Below, one piece after another: positions 27,654-36,651 of a stretch of 64,000 nucleotides of DNA. Source of the stretch: DASPHG01 sp035629775 (GTDB lineage Bacteria > Actinomycetota > Thermoleophilia > Solirubrobacterales > Thermoleophilaceae); contig DASPHG010000042.1 in the NCBI GenBank assembly GCA_035629775.1, positions 1 through 64,000 of the forward strand. The letters run 5' to 3'. Position 1 is the stretch's first letter; each line of letters begins with the position of its first letter. The position numbers and the translations under genes are program-made. The notes below the pieces were generated by a model. It was not told where the DNA came from. It worked only from the letters and a program-made list of their open reading frames with translations, and did no database searches.

Positions 27654-29788
27654 GACTCCGCACGGGCGTTCTCGCGGTCATCGCGACAGGCGCCCTCGCG
27701 GTGCCGTCGACGTCCGCCGCGGACGGGGTATCCGTCCGGGTCAAGACCGCCACGCAGGCACAGGTGCTCCAGACCGGCAAGCTGCTGGTGCGCGTGGCCG
27801 CGAACCACGCGACCCGAGTGCGGCTGAGTGCCCTGGTCGGGAAGAAGGCCGTCGCGAAACGAAAGACCGTCAAGGTCAAGAAGGGCAAGGCTCGGACCGC
27901 CGCTCTCAAGCTCAACAAGCGCGGCCAGCAGTCCCTCGCCGGCTGCTCCGCCAAGCGGGTCACGGTCCTGGGCCGGGCGCTCGGTACCCCCGGTCTGCAG
28001 GCGCGCCAGAGCCGTCGGCTCGGCCTGAAAGCCCCCGGTGGCGAGTGGCCCCACTACAGCGGGACCCTCGACGGTCACCGCGAGCAGACCGCGGAGAAGT
28101 CGATCACGACGGACAACGTGTCCGAGCTCGGGGTCGCCTGGCAGATGCCCACGCCGGACGGCGGCCTGATCCACTCGACCCCGGTGCTCGCCGCCGGCTG
28201 CGTGTTCTTCGGGACCGAGCTCGGCAACGTCTACGCGGTGAACGCCGACACGGGCGCGCTGGTGTGGAAGCAGGCCTTGGGCGAGGGCCGCGAGGGCAGC
28301 AACTCCTTCCAGGGCGCGGGGATCGTCGGCGCGCCGGCCGTCTCCGGCCGCACGGTCTACGTGGGCGCCACGACTCCCAAGGCCTCGGTCCTGTCGGCCC
28401 TCGACCGGGCCACGGGCAAGGTCATCTGGAAGCGCGTGGTCGACAAGGATCCGGGTGGCGGCCTCGACTCGAGCCCGGTGCCGTTCAAGGGGATGGTCTT
28501 CCAGGCGTTCAAGGGCGACGAGTCGAGCGACCACTCGAACCCGGGCTTCGTGATCGTCGACGCGTCGCGCAAGCGCCGCGGGAAGATCCTCGTCAAGACG
28601 CACAACATCCCGGCGAAGGACTACGAGGAGGGCTACCGCGGCAGCTCGACCATCAACACGCCCGCGGTCGACGTCAAGAAGATGCTGGTCTTCGCCGGCA
28701 CCGGCAACCCGGCGAGCCAGAAGCAGCATCCGATCTCGAACTCGCTGATCAAGATCGACGCCGATCCTGACTCGAAGACGTTCGGGAAGATCCTGGCGTC
28801 CGCTCGCGGCACCTCGGACAGCTACCCCTTCCCGGACGACATCGAGTCCCCTGTCTGCCAGAGCGAGGAGCAGTGGCCGATCGGCCGCTTCTCGTGCGCG
28901 CAGTTCGACTTCAACTTCCTCGCGTCACCCAACCTGTGGACGAACTCCGAGGGGCGCCAGATGTTCGGCGGCCTCCAGAAGTCGGGCGTGTACACCGCGG
29001 TCTACACCGACACGATGGAGATCGCATGGCAGGCGACGGTCGGCGTGCCGTGCCTGGCGTGCAACCTGAGCTCGACGGCGGTCGACGCGAACGGCATCTA
29101 CATCGCGGTGACGGGCGGCAACCTGTTCTCGCTCAACCGCGACACCGGCGCGGTTCAGTGGGCCACGCCCGTGACCGGGACCCTGCGCTACAACGGCGTG
29201 GCCGTGGCGAACGGCATCGTCTACAGCCTGAACGACGCAATGGGCGCGCTGCAAGCGTTCGACGCCGCGAACGGCCTCCCGCTGTTCACGCACTCCTTCA
29301 TGGACGACACCCAGACGCAGATGCACGACATCGGTAACTCGAGCGGCGTTTCCGTCGCGCGCAACATGGTCTTTGCCACCGCGCAGTCGGACAACACCAG
29401 CACGCTGTTCGCGCTCAAGCGCGGCGCCACCGGCGACCCCGGAGGCGGAGGCGGAGGCGGCGGTGGTGAGGAGGAGCCACCTCCTCCGGACGACGGCGGT
29501 GGTGGCGGCGAGCCCGCCGCAGAGGGCATCATCGCCACCGGCCCGGGCGCCACGAACTACGGCTACCTGACGCCGATCGTCCTGGTCAACCAGGGCGGCA
29601 CGGCCTCCTACACGAACGCCGACGCCGTGAAGCACAACGTCTCGTCCACGGAGGGCCTATTCCGCAGCGAGCTGGCGAACACCGGTGAGACGCTTCAGGT
29701 CGAGGGCGTGGACAAGCTCGAGCCCGGCACATACGACTTCATCTGCGAGCCGCATCCGGGGATGAAGGGCCAGCTGATCGTCCAGTGA
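27641..29788 (+). CDS. secreted PQQ-type beta-propeller with C-terminal cupredoxin (copy B)
   Basis: 715-residue paralogue of the protein at 21363. The signal peptide is followed by an extra ~95-residue beta-sandwich-like, Lys-rich domain (residues 28-125) that copy A lacks. Blades match copy A: GEWPHYSGTLDGHREQ, FFGTELGNVYAVNADTG, GGLDSSPVPFKGMVFQAFKG, VTGGNLFSLNRDTGAVQW. The Cys pair is CLAC. A Gly-rich linker with PPPP precedes a cupredoxin holding His (KHNVSS), Cys (FICEPH), His and Met (HPGMKG). The GTG at 27641 overlaps the amidohydrolase end, so translation is coupled. Expected role: periplasmic or surface oxidation with electron transfer through type 1 copper. Confidence 0.78.
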   Translation: MVPVRLRTGVLAVIATGALAVPSTSAADGVSVRVKTATQAQVLQTGKLLVRVAANHATRVRLSALVGKKAVAKRKTVKVKKGKARTAALKLNKRGQQSLAGCSAKRVTVLGRALGTPGLQARQSRRLGLKAPGGEWPHYSGTLDGHREQTAEKSITTDNVSELGVAWQMPTPDGGLIHSTPVLAAGCVFFGTELGNVYAVNADTGALVWKQALGEGREGSNSFQGAGIVGAPAVSGRTVYVGATTPKASVLSALDRATGKVIWKRVVDKDPGGGLDSSPVPFKGMVFQAFKGDESSDHSNPGFVIVDASRKRRGKILVKTHNIPAKDYEEGYRGSSTINTPAVDVKKMLVFAGTGNPASQKQHPISNSLIKIDADPDSKTFGKILASARGTSDSYPFPDDIESPVCQSEEQWPIGRFSCAQFDFNFLASPNLWTNSEGRQMFGGLQKSGVYTAVYTDTMEIAWQATVGVPCLACNLSSTAVDANGIYIAVTGGNLFSLNRDTGAVQWATPVTGTLRYNGVAVANGIVYSLNDAMGALQAFDAANGLPLFTHSFMDDTQTQMHDIGNSSGVSVARNMVFATAQSDNTSTLFALKRGATGDPGGGGGGGGGEEEPPPPDDGGGGGEPAAEGIIATGPGATNYGYLTPIVLVNQGGTASYTNADAVKHNVSSTEGLFRSELANTGETLQVEGVDKLEPGTYDFICEPHPGMKGQLIVQ

Positions 29789-30546
29789 TGAGGACGCGCG
29801 CTCGCATCGCGACGCTCGCCGGCGTGGCCGTACTCGCCATCGGCGCCTACGCGATCGCGGACGAGATCGAGGGGACCGACGCGGGCGACAAGCTGACCGG
29901 CACCGAGCAGGCGGACCAGATCACGGGGGAGCGCGGCGACGACACGCTCGAGGGCCTCGGCGGCGATGACACGCTCGACGGCGGCGGGGACAGCGACAAG
30001 GTCCTGGGCGGCGCGGGCAATGACAAGGTCTTCGGCGCCGACTGCGAGCTCGGCGAGCTCGGCCGCGTCTGCGACAACATCGGCCGGGACGTCCTGAAGG
30101 GCGGGCCGGGCAACGACGACATCCGCGCCAATGCGTGCTCGGACAATCCGGACTGCCAGGCGGCCACGAACATCAGCCTCGGCACGCGGATGGTCGGCGG
30201 CCCCGGCGACGATTCGATGCTGGGCGCCGAGAAGCGCGACGTGTCGTCCGGAAACGCGGGCAACGACACCGCGCGCGGCTTCCTGGGACGCGACTCGCTG
30301 ATGGGCGGGAAGGGCGACGACATCGTGGACGGCGGCGCCGGCAACGACCGGCTATGGGGCCACGGCGGCAAGGACGAGCTGACCGGCGGCAAGGGCCGCG
30401 ACCGGCTCTCGGCGGGCAACGGCCGGGACAAGGTGCACGCGCTCGACGGAAAGCGCGACCGGGTCAAGTGCGGCAAGGGCCGCGACACCGCGACCGTGGA
30501 CAAGAAGGACCGCGTGCGCGGCTGCGAGCAGACCTCGCGCGGCTAG
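29788..30546 (+). CDS. secreted RTX-type calcium-binding repeat protein
   Basis: 252 residues: a signal peptide (IATLAGVAVLAIGAYAIA) then successive nonapeptide repeats of the hemolysin-type calcium-binding family, GGxGxDxΦx: GGAGNDKVF, GGPGNDDIR, GGPGDDSML, GGKGDDIVD, GGAGNDRLW and GGKGRDRLS. Such repeats fold as a calcium-filled beta-roll outside the cell. There is no catalytic domain. The C-terminus is basic with a Cys in VKCGKGRD. The ATG at 29788 overlaps the stop of the propeller gene (TGATG), so it is the last gene of the copy B operon. Confidence 0.85.
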   Translation: MRTRARIATLAGVAVLAIGAYAIADEIEGTDAGDKLTGTEQADQITGERGDDTLEGLGGDDTLDGGGDSDKVLGGAGNDKVFGADCELGELGRVCDNIGRDVLKGGPGNDDIRANACSDNPDCQAATNISLGTRMVGGPGDDSMLGAEKRDVSSGNAGNDTARGFLGRDSLMGGKGDDIVDGGAGNDRLWGHGGKDELTGGKGRDRLSAGNGRDKVHALDGKRDRVKCGKGRDTATVDKKDRVRGCEQTSRG

Positions 30547-30580
30547 CGCAACAAACGGGCTCCGTCCCCTTTCGTTGCGC
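30546..30580. terminator. bidirectional hairpin filling a convergent gap (repeat family 2)
   Basis: The imperfect stem GCGCAAC...GTTGCGC, with two inner mismatches and an outer 7-bp perfect stem, occupies almost the whole 36-bp gap between the RTX gene and the convergent hydrolase gene. It carries a 14-base core, GGGGACGGAGCCCG on the minus strand, found again at 61769-61782. It could act as a terminator for both genes; there is no U-tract. Confidence 0.6.
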
Positions 30581-30582
30581 GG

Positions 30583-31494
30583 CTAGCCGGCCACGTCCGC
30601 CGGCTCCGGCGTTCGCTCGGCTCCGCGGCGCGCCGTCTTCTCGATCCCGCCCAGGATCCGCGGCCATATGCCGCGCGGCAGGTCGTGGCCCATCCCGTCG
30701 ATCAGCTCGAGCTTCGCGTTCGGGATCGCCTTCGCCGTGGCCCGGCCGCCGGAAGGACGGACCAGCCGGTCGGCCTTCCCGTGGATCACGAGTGTGGGCG
30801 CCTCGATGCGGCGCAGGTCGGCGCTCCGGTTGCCGCTCGCCAGGATCGCGCCGAGCTGGCGGGCGAAGCCGTGCGGGTCGAGGCCGCGGTCCCACGCCTG
30901 GCCCGCGAGCTCGCGCAGCTCGTCGTCATCCCGCTCGAAGGCCGGCGAGCCGACGAGCTTGAAGAGCTTGACGAGCCGCTCCTGGTAGTCCTCGCGACTC
31001 GCGGCGGGCTTCTGGAGGAAGACGGGCAGGATCCGCGGCGCTGGCTGGCCCGACCAGCGGCTGCCGGTGCTGGACATGATCGAGACGAGTGACTCGACGC
31101 GCTCCGGCGCCCGCGCCGCCATCGTCTGGGCGATCATGCCGCCCATCGACGCGCCCACCACGTGTGCGCGCTCGATCCCCAGCTCGCCGAGAAGCCCCAG
31201 CCCGTCGTCGGCCATGTCTGCCAGCAGGTAGGGGGGCTGCTTGACGCGGCGGGTCATGATCTGGGGCATCGTGGGCGTCGGTGCATCGTCCAGGCGCGTC
31301 GAGCGGCCGACGTCGCGGTTGTCGTAGCGGATCACGAAGAAGCCGCGCTCAGCGAGCTCGCGGCAGAAGTCCTCGTGCCACCCGAGCATCTGGGTTCCGA
31401 GCCCCATGACCAGCAGGACCGCCGGGCGGTCCGGATCGCCGAACGGCTCGTAGCACAGCTCGACGTCGCCGACCTTGCAGAAGCGCTCGTCCAT
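30583..31494 (-). CDS. alpha/beta-hydrolase fold protein
   Basis: 303-residue serine hydrolase. The nucleophile elbow is GASMGG (S116), the oxyanion region LLVMGLGTQMLGW, and a conserved YDNRDVGRST follows. The acid is probably the Asp in HGKADRLV and the His lies in DGMGHDLP. This combination is typical of the aclacinomycin-methylesterase/pimeloyl-ester-type branch, but the substrate cannot be told. I chose MDERF at 31494; an upstream in-frame start would reach into the intergenic region. It may be expressed separately from the acylase gene, which ends 10 bases upstream of it. Confidence 0.85.
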   Translation of the reverse strand: MDERFCKVGDVELCYEPFGDPDRPAVLLVMGLGTQMLGWHEDFCRELAERGFFVIRYDNRDVGRSTRLDDAPTPTMPQIMTRRVKQPPYLLADMADDGLGLLGELGIERAHVVGASMGGMIAQTMAARAPERVESLVSIMSSTGSRWSGQPAPRILPVFLQKPAASREDYQERLVKLFKLVGSPAFERDDDELRELAGQAWDRGLDPHGFARQLGAILASGNRSADLRRIEAPTLVIHGKADRLVRPSGGRATAKAIPNAKLELIDGMGHDLPRGIWPRILGGIEKTARRGAERTPEPADVAG

Positions 31495-31504
31495 GGGCCG
31501 GACG

Positions 31505-34186
31505 CTACCGGCCACCCGGGATCTCCACCACCTGCTGGAACGTCGGCCGGTTCTGCCACGGGATCAGCGGCTGTGTGATCCCGCCGAGCGGCCGGTGCCA
31601 GATGGCGTCGAAGCAGGCCTGCTCGCCGTCGCGGTCCTCGGCCGCGCAGACGGGGTCATCGGCGTAGATCGCAGCCGCATCGACCTCGAGCGCAGCCTCC
31701 AGGGAGCGCAACAGTGCGCGCCGGCAGCGCTTTACCACGGGGCCAGGCCCCCTGGTAAGCGGCGACCCGCAGTACGTCCGGGACCAGCGCCCGCGCACTC
31801 GCCGGCCGAGCACTGCCCTCAGATCCTTCTGGGCGAACGAGTACCAGCCGTCCTGCCATGCGCTGCCCACGTGGTCGCCGTGGTTGTTCGGATGGTTGTC
31901 GAGCGGGTGGACCGTGGTCATCGCCTCGAAGAGCCGCTTCCCGAGCACCGGGCGGAACTGCGCCTCGACCCAGCGCGGCCACCAGGCGTCCATGATCTGG
32001 ATCGCTTGGGCATGCTCGTATGCGCCGTCTCCGTCCTCGTCGCGCCGATGCGCGCCGGCGCGCCGCCACTCGCGCAGCCGGCCGACCGCTTCACGGAGCT
32101 CCTCGTCGCGCGGGCTCCCCAGCACGCGCAGCGCCCACGGCAGGACGGCGTCGCCGCGCAGATCGACCGTGGCGGCGTCCGCCATCGCCTCGGTCAGCTC
32201 GGGCAGGGTGGCCTTTCGCCGCCCGGCGACCAGGCGCCGGACCCGGTCGTCCAGGAGGTTCGAGCGGTAGACGGGGCCGTAGCCCCAGTTGCCGTCCGCG
32301 GCGCCGTAGCCGCGCGCCTGCTTCCCGTTCCAGTCGACGATGTAGCGCTGGTCCACGACGCGCGGGTGCGTACGCGCGGGGGTCGACGTCTCGACGAGCG
32401 ACCGGCCGCTCTCCCCCGGCTCCCAGCGGCGCCATTCGAACCGCGCGCGCACCGGCAGGCTCGGGTCCACTCCGCGCGGGCGGCGCGGGTTCGCGCCCGC
32501 GTTCTGGTACGCGATGTGCTCCGAGTCCGCGTAGAACCAGTTGAACGTGAACGGCACCAGCGCCGCGGCGCGCTGGAAGCGGCGCGGGCCGGTGATCCGG
32601 CCGGGATCGTTGAAGTAGGAGAACGCCAGGCCGGAGTCCGTCTCATGGCCGTAGGTGCTGCGCAGGCGCGTGAAGAGCACGGGGCGGCCGCGCACCTCGC
32701 CGCGCGCGATCACGATCCCGAGCTGGGTCCGCTCGACCCGCAGCGTCTCGGTGCCTGCCGGCGTCTGGTCGGCAGCGCTCGGATCCCACGAGTTGGTCCG
32801 CTCGAGCACCTCGATCTTCCGGCACCGGCCCCGGAAGCGGTAATGGGTCTTGTCGCAGAGCGGCACCGCGAAGGTGTCCACGATGTCCTGCGCCGAGGTG
32901 GTCGCGCTCCACGCGTAGTCGCGCCCGCGGCCCAGCTGCACGAACAGGTTGACGCCCGGGAAGGCGACCCCGCGGGCGTCGTAGCCCGGCGCGTGCACGT
33001 CCTGCTCGACGAGGACCTGCGGCGAGAAGTAACCGGTCTGCGGCCCGAACACGGCCAGTGGGCGGCCCGATTCGGACTCCCGCGCCGACACGAGCAGCGC
33101 GTTCGACTGGACGGACGGGAACGCCATCAGGGCGCGTGTCGTCGAGCCGGGGGCCTCCGCCTTGCCCAGGATCTCGGCCATCTCGACGCTGTCCGGGTTC
33201 GGGATCGCCGCGCCGCGCCGCTTGCGCGGGTGGAGCGCATAGGGAAACCGCTTGCGATGCACGATCGCGACGGCCTCGGGGTCGTCTACCGAGCGGAACT
33301 CCTGCCACACCCGTTCGCCGCGCCTGCGGCCGAACCGCTTGCGCGCAGCCTGGAGCGCCAGCGCCGACTCGAGCTCCTCGCCGCCGCCCACGCCGAAGAT
33401 GGCGCCCGCCACCGCGGCCGTGGCGACGACATCGGCCGGCACGAAGTCGTCCGGGCCGTCGAGGTCGTTGATCGCCGCGTACTCGCCCGGCATCTTCGTC
33501 GGATCGAGCCGCGCCTCGGCGATGTAGGCGTTGACTCCGGCGAGGTACTCGGCAAGGTCCTCGCGCAGCCGGTCGGCCTCGTCCTCGAAGCCGCGCGGGC
33601 GCACCTGCGTCTGGCGCGTGAGCTCCTCCTCGGAGTAGGGCGCGACCGACCACATCAGCGCATCGAAGGCCCGGTTTGCCGGTGCCCCGCCCGCAAACGA
33701 CGAGAGCTGCGCGCGGCCGAGATGGCGGAAGATGTCCATGAAGAAGAGCCGGTCCTCGGCGGTCGCGTAACCGATGCCGAACATCGCGCCCGCGCGAGTG
33801 TCCGAGTAGATGTGGGGCACGCCGAACTCGTCGTCGCGGGTGATCGTCACGTCGTCGCGCGGGCTGTAGCGGCGGTCGACCGCGCCCTTCACCCCGAACC
33901 CCGCGTCCTTGAAGTGCGTCGCGAGCGTGTCGGCCGTGAACGGGCGCGGCGCGGCGATCAGGTCGCGGTACAGCGGCAGCTGGTCGCTCGAATGCGCTGG
34001 CCGCACCCCGGTGGCGAGGAAAGCACCCAGCTCGACCGCGTTCGAGAGCCCGCGCGACCCCGGTGGCAGCACGTTCCGGATGCCCCCGGCGTCGTTGGTG
34101 CCGTACGGCTCCGGTTCCGGTTGGGCCGCGGCGGGGCCGGCCGCAAGCAGGGCGAAGGCGAGCGCGAGGAGCGGCCGGGTCAGCAC
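31505..34186 (-). CDS. penicillin-acylase-family secreted N-terminal-nucleophile hydrolase
   Basis: 893-residue exported amidase. Signal peptide LLALAFALLAAGPAAAQ, then the A-chain-like part with DDEFGVPHIYSDTRAGAMFG and TAEDRLFFMDIFRHLGRAQ. After autocatalytic cleavage the B-chain would start at Ser361 in VQSNALLVS, with the conserved SNA. GPQTGYFSPQVL and NWGYGP are further family features. Members hydrolyse beta-lactam side chains, acyl-homoserine lactones or other amides; the substrate here is unknown. The GTG at 34186 overlaps the upstream phosphatase gene by seven bases. A 27-bp palindrome is embedded near the C-terminus. Confidence 0.85.
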   Translation of the reverse strand: MLTRPLLALAFALLAAGPAAAQPEPEPYGTNDAGGIRNVLPPGSRGLSNAVELGAFLATGVRPAHSSDQLPLYRDLIAAPRPFTADTLATHFKDAGFGVKGAVDRRYSPRDDVTITRDDEFGVPHIYSDTRAGAMFGIGYATAEDRLFFMDIFRHLGRAQLSSFAGGAPANRAFDALMWSVAPYSEEELTRQTQVRPRGFEDEADRLREDLAEYLAGVNAYIAEARLDPTKMPGEYAAINDLDGPDDFVPADVVATAAVAGAIFGVGGGEELESALALQAARKRFGRRRGERVWQEFRSVDDPEAVAIVHRKRFPYALHPRKRRGAAIPNPDSVEMAEILGKAEAPGSTTRALMAFPSVQSNALLVSARESESGRPLAVFGPQTGYFSPQVLVEQDVHAPGYDARGVAFPGVNLFVQLGRGRDYAWSATTSAQDIVDTFAVPLCDKTHYRFRGRCRKIEVLERTNSWDPSAADQTPAGTETLRVERTQLGIVIARGEVRGRPVLFTRLRSTYGHETDSGLAFSYFNDPGRITGPRRFQRAAALVPFTFNWFYADSEHIAYQNAGANPRRPRGVDPSLPVRARFEWRRWEPGESGRSLVETSTPARTHPRVVDQRYIVDWNGKQARGYGAADGNWGYGPVYRSNLLDDRVRRLVAGRRKATLPELTEAMADAATVDLRGDAVLPWALRVLGSPRDEELREAVGRLREWRRAGAHRRDEDGDGAYEHAQAIQIMDAWWPRWVEAQFRPVLGKRLFEAMTTVHPLDNHPNNHGDHVGSAWQDGWYSFAQKDLRAVLGRRVRGRWSRTYCGSPLTRGPGPVVKRCRRALLRSLEAALEVDAAAIYADDPVCAAEDRDGEQACFDAIWHRPLGGITQPLIPWQNRPTFQQVVEIPGGR
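31732..31758. repeat. 27-bp palindrome inside the acylase gene (family 1)
   Basis: TTACCACGGGGCC, central A, then GGCCCCCTGGTAA: the same element as at 2766-2792 with one arm mismatch. It is read in frame as part of a Gly-Pro-Gly-Pro segment near the C-terminus. Confidence 0.85.
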
Positions 34187-36003
34187 GCGCGGCGGAGGTC
34201 GATCCGGCGCTTCGTCGACTTCGAGTAGACGCCGCTGGCCGCGCGACGCTTGCCCGTCACCCGCCAGCGCCTGCCCTCCCGGACCTTGAAGCGGATGCGC
34301 GTTTTGCGTGTCTGCAGCGCGAGGATGCGACTGCGGCGGCCGGACACCAGCCGGACACGGAACGTCCCGCCGGCCGGCTTGAGCCGCGCGCGATAGCGGC
34401 GCACCCGGCAACCGTCGCCCTTGCCGCCGCCCACGCGGCGCACGCGCAGGCCCGGCTTGTGCGGCCGCCCGCGGCCCGCCAGCGCGCGGAGATCGAACGC
34501 CTCCGACAGGAAGCGGCCATTGCTGTCCTCGGGCGCGTCGAGCCCGAAGAGGCCCATGACCGTGGGCGCCGGGTCCACGTTCTCGGCCTGGCGCGGGTTC
34601 TGAAGCGTGTCGTCGAAGTCCGGCGCGCGCGAGCCCTCGATCGATTGCCTGCGCACGTGGTCGCCGCCTCCCAGCACCGCGAAGAAGTTGTCGCGCGTCT
34701 GCGAGGCGCCGTGCTGTCCGATGAACGTGGGCGCGACGTCGGTGAGCGGGTTCGAGCTCTCGCCCGTGTCGAGAAACGCACCGCCCGGCGTGTGCATCAC
34801 CAGCATGTCGCCGGTGCGCTCGCCGGACGCGTGCCAGCTCGGGTGGACGCCGTCGATCGTGAACTGCGCACCGCCGTCCTCGGGATTCGGCTCGCGATAC
34901 AGCGCCTCCGCGATCTCCGGCGAGGTCAGCGCGGCGGCGCGGATCCGCTTGAGCAGATCGAACCGGTCCTCCGCGGTGCGGTTGGCCAGGTAGAGCATCG
35001 CCGCGTTGCCGTTGCCGATCACCGTGAACGTGGACTCGTCGATTCCCTCCGCCTCGAGGATGTCCCCGAGCTGGGTCTTGGTCGGCGTCAAGTCCATCGA
35101 ATGGTCCGAGAGGACGATCACGACGCTCCGGTCCCACTCGCCGCGCTCGCGCAGCGCCTCCACCAGTCGCCGGATCTCGGTGTCGGCCATCCCGATCGCC
35201 GCGTCATAGGCGCTGAGCGGGCCGAACGCGTGCCCGCCGCTATCGACCTGCGGCAGGTTGACGAATGTGAAATCCGGCCGTCGCGGGTCACCGCCGCCGG
35301 CCGGCGCGACGCCCTCCTCGACGGTGCGCAGCACCTCGTCCATCACGACCGCGTCGGTGAGCGTGTAGCCGCTTGCCGGGTTGGTGTCGGCGTCGTCGTC
35401 GCAGTAGTCCTCGTCGCCCTCGAGCGAGCCGCTGCACGGCGACCACAGGTGGTCCACGTCGCGCCGCTTCGGATTGACCTTCTTTCCGGCGAAGATCGCA
35501 CCGAGCTTCGGCTTGCCCAGCACGGCCGCGGTCACCAGCCGGTCCGGGTTCCGCTGCCGCTTGATGGCAGCGAACACGGTCTCCGCCATCAGGCAGCTCG
35601 CGTCCTCGCCGCTCGTGAGAGTCGGCGGCTTCGAGTAGTCGAACGGCCCCGTGGTCTTGCAGGTGTCCTCCTCGACGGGGGCGTAGAGGCCGTACCCGTT
35701 GCCCGCGGTCCCGGAGCTCTCGATGTAGGCCCCGGTCATCATCGCGACGTGGTTGGGGTTGGTCTCGGCGATGATCACGGAGCGCGACTCCTGGTAGTAG
35801 GTCGCGCGCCCGCCCTCGCCCGCGATGAGTGACGAGATGAACGGCGCCATCCCCGCGTCGACGCGGTCGCCGTCGAGCCCGTCGATCACGACGACGTAGA
35901 CGATCGGCCGCTCGGTTGCGGCCGCCGCGGGCGCGGCGGCGGTCGCAAGCAGCGCGACCAACACGGCGGCGAAGCCCCTCATCGCCATCCAGAAACCCGT
36001 CAC
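34180..36003 (-). CDS. secreted alkaline-phosphatase-superfamily protein
   Basis: 607-residue exported protein. After a signal peptide (AAVLVALLATAAAPAAAA) come features of the phosphodiesterase/nucleotide pyrophosphatase branch: VYVVVIDGLDGDRVDAG with the first metal Asp, AETNPNHVAMMTGAY with the probable Thr/Asn nucleophile region, VNLPQVDSGGHAFGP, VIVLSDHSMDLTPT with Asp-His, and a late HTPGG. The C-terminal ~110 residues are basic and beta-rich. The start is a GTG at 36003 overlapping the upstream stop as GTGA; an ATG at 35982 gives the same signal peptide. Substrate unknown. Confidence 0.8.
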   Translation of the reverse strand: MTGFWMAMRGFAAVLVALLATAAAPAAAATERPIVYVVVIDGLDGDRVDAGMAPFISSLIAGEGGRATYYQESRSVIIAETNPNHVAMMTGAYIESSGTAGNGYGLYAPVEEDTCKTTGPFDYSKPPTLTSGEDASCLMAETVFAAIKRQRNPDRLVTAAVLGKPKLGAIFAGKKVNPKRRDVDHLWSPCSGSLEGDEDYCDDDADTNPASGYTLTDAVVMDEVLRTVEEGVAPAGGGDPRRPDFTFVNLPQVDSGGHAFGPLSAYDAAIGMADTEIRRLVEALRERGEWDRSVVIVLSDHSMDLTPTKTQLGDILEAEGIDESTFTVIGNGNAAMLYLANRTAEDRFDLLKRIRAAALTSPEIAEALYREPNPEDGGAQFTIDGVHPSWHASGERTGDMLVMHTPGGAFLDTGESSNPLTDVAPTFIGQHGASQTRDNFFAVLGGGDHVRRQSIEGSRAPDFDDTLQNPRQAENVDPAPTVMGLFGLDAPEDSNGRFLSEAFDLRALAGRGRPHKPGLRVRRVGGGKGDGCRVRRYRARLKPAGGTFRVRLVSGRRSRILALQTRKTRIRFKVREGRRWRVTGKRRAASGVYSKSTKRRIDLRRAC

Positions 36004-36629
36004 AGACGAGACAGGATCGCATTTGTGACGAGCCGAGCCACCGGTCCCGCCGGAAGCCCCGCCACGTCCGCGTCGCCCGAGGTCATCTGCACGTCCCCGT
36101 CCTGCGCCTCGAGCTCACCCTCCAGGCGGATGGGGACGGGGGCGTTCGAGAACGGAACCGCGCCGCCTGCGAGGCCTCCGATCAGGCCGCCGAGCGGGCC
36201 GAACTGCTCGCCCGCGACGCGACCGATCTCCGCAACGCTGGCCGTCGCGTCCACCTCGATCCGGTAGCGCGAGTCGCCGAGCCCCTCCAGCCGGAACGTC
36301 GACGTCTCGAACGGGCCGGCCTCGACGTCCTCGAGGTCGATCTCGACCTCGTCGAACTTGTTCAGGCGCTCGAAGGGGTCCTCGTCCGCGTCCTCGAGGT
36401 CGAACTCGAGCCCGCTCCCCGTGACCTCGATCCGGTCACCGTGGCCCGCGAGCAGCCGCAGCGCCGGCACCGCCCGGAGCTCGACATCGGCGACACCCCC
36501 GCCCTCCTCGAGCCGCTCCTCGACGCGGCCCTCGAGGTACGGGGGGAGGGCGAAATGCGCCGCGACGGCGACGAGCACGACGAACGCCGCAACGCCCAGC
36601 GCGAGAAGTCGAATCCGGGAACCAGCCAT
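36000..36629 (-). CDS. LmeA-like (DUF2993) exported phospholipid-binding protein
   Basis: 209 residues with one N-terminal membrane segment (LLALGVAAFVVLVAVAAHFA). The extracytoplasmic domain starts with PPYLEGRVEERLEE and has alternating strands and acidic loops, as in DUF2993/LmeA proteins. In mycobacteria such proteins bind phospholipid and help mannan elongation; that role is not proven here. The stop overlaps the start of the phosphatase gene, suggesting a three-gene envelope operon with the acylase. It is divergent from tRNA-Ser(GCU). Confidence 0.7.
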   Translation of the reverse strand: MAGSRIRLLALGVAAFVVLVAVAAHFALPPYLEGRVEERLEEGGGVADVELRAVPALRLLAGHGDRIEVTGSGLEFDLEDADEDPFERLNKFDEVEIDLEDVEAGPFETSTFRLEGLGDSRYRIEVDATASVAEIGRVAGEQFGPLGGLIGGLAGGAVPFSNAPVPIRLEGELEAQDGDVQMTSGDADVAGLPAGPVARLVTNAILSRL

Positions 36630-36651
36630 ACAATCGACATGGAGTTTGCCC

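Noticed and set aside
31475..34228. Plus-strand open frame of over 900 codons opposite the acylase gene
   Set aside because: Arg/Ala/Val-rich shadow without any motif; the minus strand has the acylase signature and signal peptide.
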